Positions 60,802-61,254 of a stretch of 61,254 bases of DNA are shown here, in pieces. Position 1 is the first letter of the stretch; the number at the start of each line of letters is the position of its first letter. The stretch is from CAZSDW01 sp964605705. Its GTDB lineage: Bacteria > Fidelibacterota > UBA2242. Location of the stretch: positions 1 through 61,254 of the forward strand of contig CAZSDW010000018.1 in NCBI GenBank assembly GCA_964605705.1, in the 5' to 3' direction. The notes beneath the pieces are model-generated. The model searched no databases. It had not been told where the DNA came from and worked only from the letters and a program-made list of their open reading frames with translations. Made by a program: the position numbers and the translations under genes.

Positions 60802-61242
60802 ATGCCGAATATCAATTACCTGAACGGCGCCGGGCATTGGTGCGCTCTGCCCATATCATTGAAAAACATTCTGATGATATTGATGTCGCTGTCCTGTCTG
60901 GCATTATTCATCAGTTTTCTTATCGCTCCAATTCCAATTCATGCAAATTCTCCTGCTCCAATTGAGCAAGTTTCTTCTTACAAACCAAACACGCTTGAAA
61001 ATGCAGATGAATTTAGAATAGGCCCCAAAGGATACAAACATTGGAGAGTTGGTAATGTTTGGTTTTCAGATGCGCCTAAAGAATTAGGAACAAGAAATCT
61101 TTTAAAAACAACAATTGACACAACCTATTATGATGAAATTAGAATGGATCCTTTTTCACAACCAAATGATTCAAATCTTGTTTGGTATCGGCACTGGCGT
61201 CAGGGCTGTATATATACCGAATGGAAACCGATCATGGTGTGA
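60802..61242 (+). CDS. Uncertain exported protein with HW repeats
   Basis: I do not recognise this 146-residue reading frame. An inner TTG (60859) or ATG (60877) would give a convincing signal peptide (KNILMILMSLSCLALFISFLIAPIPIHA), so export is likely if the gene is real. The mature part contains the related motifs KHWRVGNVWFSD and RHWRQGCIYTEW. The frame is open back to 60739 and includes GHW and THW upstream. No clear ribosome site is visible, and another frame is open over 60783-60965. Confidence 0.42.
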   Translation: MPNINYLNGAGHWCALPISLKNILMILMSLSCLALFISFLIAPIPIHANSPAPIEQVSSYKPNTLENADEFRIGPKGYKHWRVGNVWFSDAPKELGTRNLLKTTIDTTYYDEIRMDPFSQPNDSNLVWYRHWRQGCIYTEWKPIMV

Positions 61243-61254
61243 CAATAACCCGCA

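Noticed and set aside
1..61254. CRISPR array, prophage, insertion sequence or rRNA
   Set aside because: I saw no regularly spaced repeats, transposase, integrase, phage structural genes or rRNA sequence anywhere in the window.

Overview
The window looks like a chromosomal segment of an uncultured or little-studied anaerobic bacterium of the FCB superphylum (Calditrichota, Ignavibacteriota, KSB1 or a similar lineage). Four exported proteins end in a type IX secretion (T9SS type A / FlgD-like) sorting domain with the NYPNPFN-type linker. Other pointers are a moderately AT-rich base composition, TonB-dependent uptake, DUF4954, and a membrane-bound [NiFe] hydrogenase fused to an Mrp-type antiporter. 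The lineage is an inference from domain content; no rRNA is present.

Left part (1-26 kb). After a short gene end and three hairpin repeats come the minus-strand operon pncB-archease-rtcB (NAD salvage and RNA repair or tRNA ligation), a DUF4954 protein with a SIS sugar isomerase, a secreted M16 zinc protease, small housekeeping genes and tRNA-Arg(ACG). Just downstream of the tRNA is a decayed tRNA copy whose anticodon and T arms are replaced by unrelated hairpins. A minus-strand sugar operon follows: GPH symporter, GH130 phosphorylase, GH94 phosphorylase, and an exported SMP-30/gluconolactonase-like protein starting at TTG. A rhodanese/MauE pair diverges from a TRAP transporter operon of the TatT-P-Q-M type, led by a TPR-DUF3108 protein. 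Thioredoxin and an alpha/beta hydrolase with a Cys in the nucleophile position close this part.

Middle part (26-43 kb). A transport island holds an HTH-EIIA regulator, a CPA2 antiporter with CBS domains, a GltS-like symporter, a DUF1232 protein, and an APC permease with its own EIIA domain. Two EIIA domains next to three ion or amino-acid carriers suggest control by a phosphotransfer chain. Next come two CotH-kinase-like exported proteins and another T9SS cargo, with a 43-bp element in two direct copies flanking the two minus-strand genes, then dinB, a YqiA-like esterase, an exported L-isoaspartate methyltransferase and a few orphans.

Right part (43-60 kb). This is the most interesting region: a continuous, overlapping minus-strand gene series for a group 4 [NiFe] hydrogenase. 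It runs from a stand-alone receiver protein, through an AsrA/AsrB (HydB/HydG)-like Fe-S/flavin module and a HycB-like ferredoxin, to the hydrogenase core (NuoH-, NuoB-, NuoC-, NuoD-like) and eight antiporter-type proteins (NuoL-like, MbhDE-like, MrpB, C, D, E, F, G). It ends with a NuoI-like ferredoxin, the maturation protease and a RegB-like kinase carrying the quinone motif GGxxNPF. Directly after it lie nikR, a TonB-dependent receptor and a methyltransferase, a likely nickel-supply unit. Together these genes predict a pyridine-nucleotide-linked, ion-pumping hydrogenase with its own redox sensing and nickel uptake. The window closes with hairpin repeats, a RelBE-type toxin-antitoxin pair and an uncertain exported protein.
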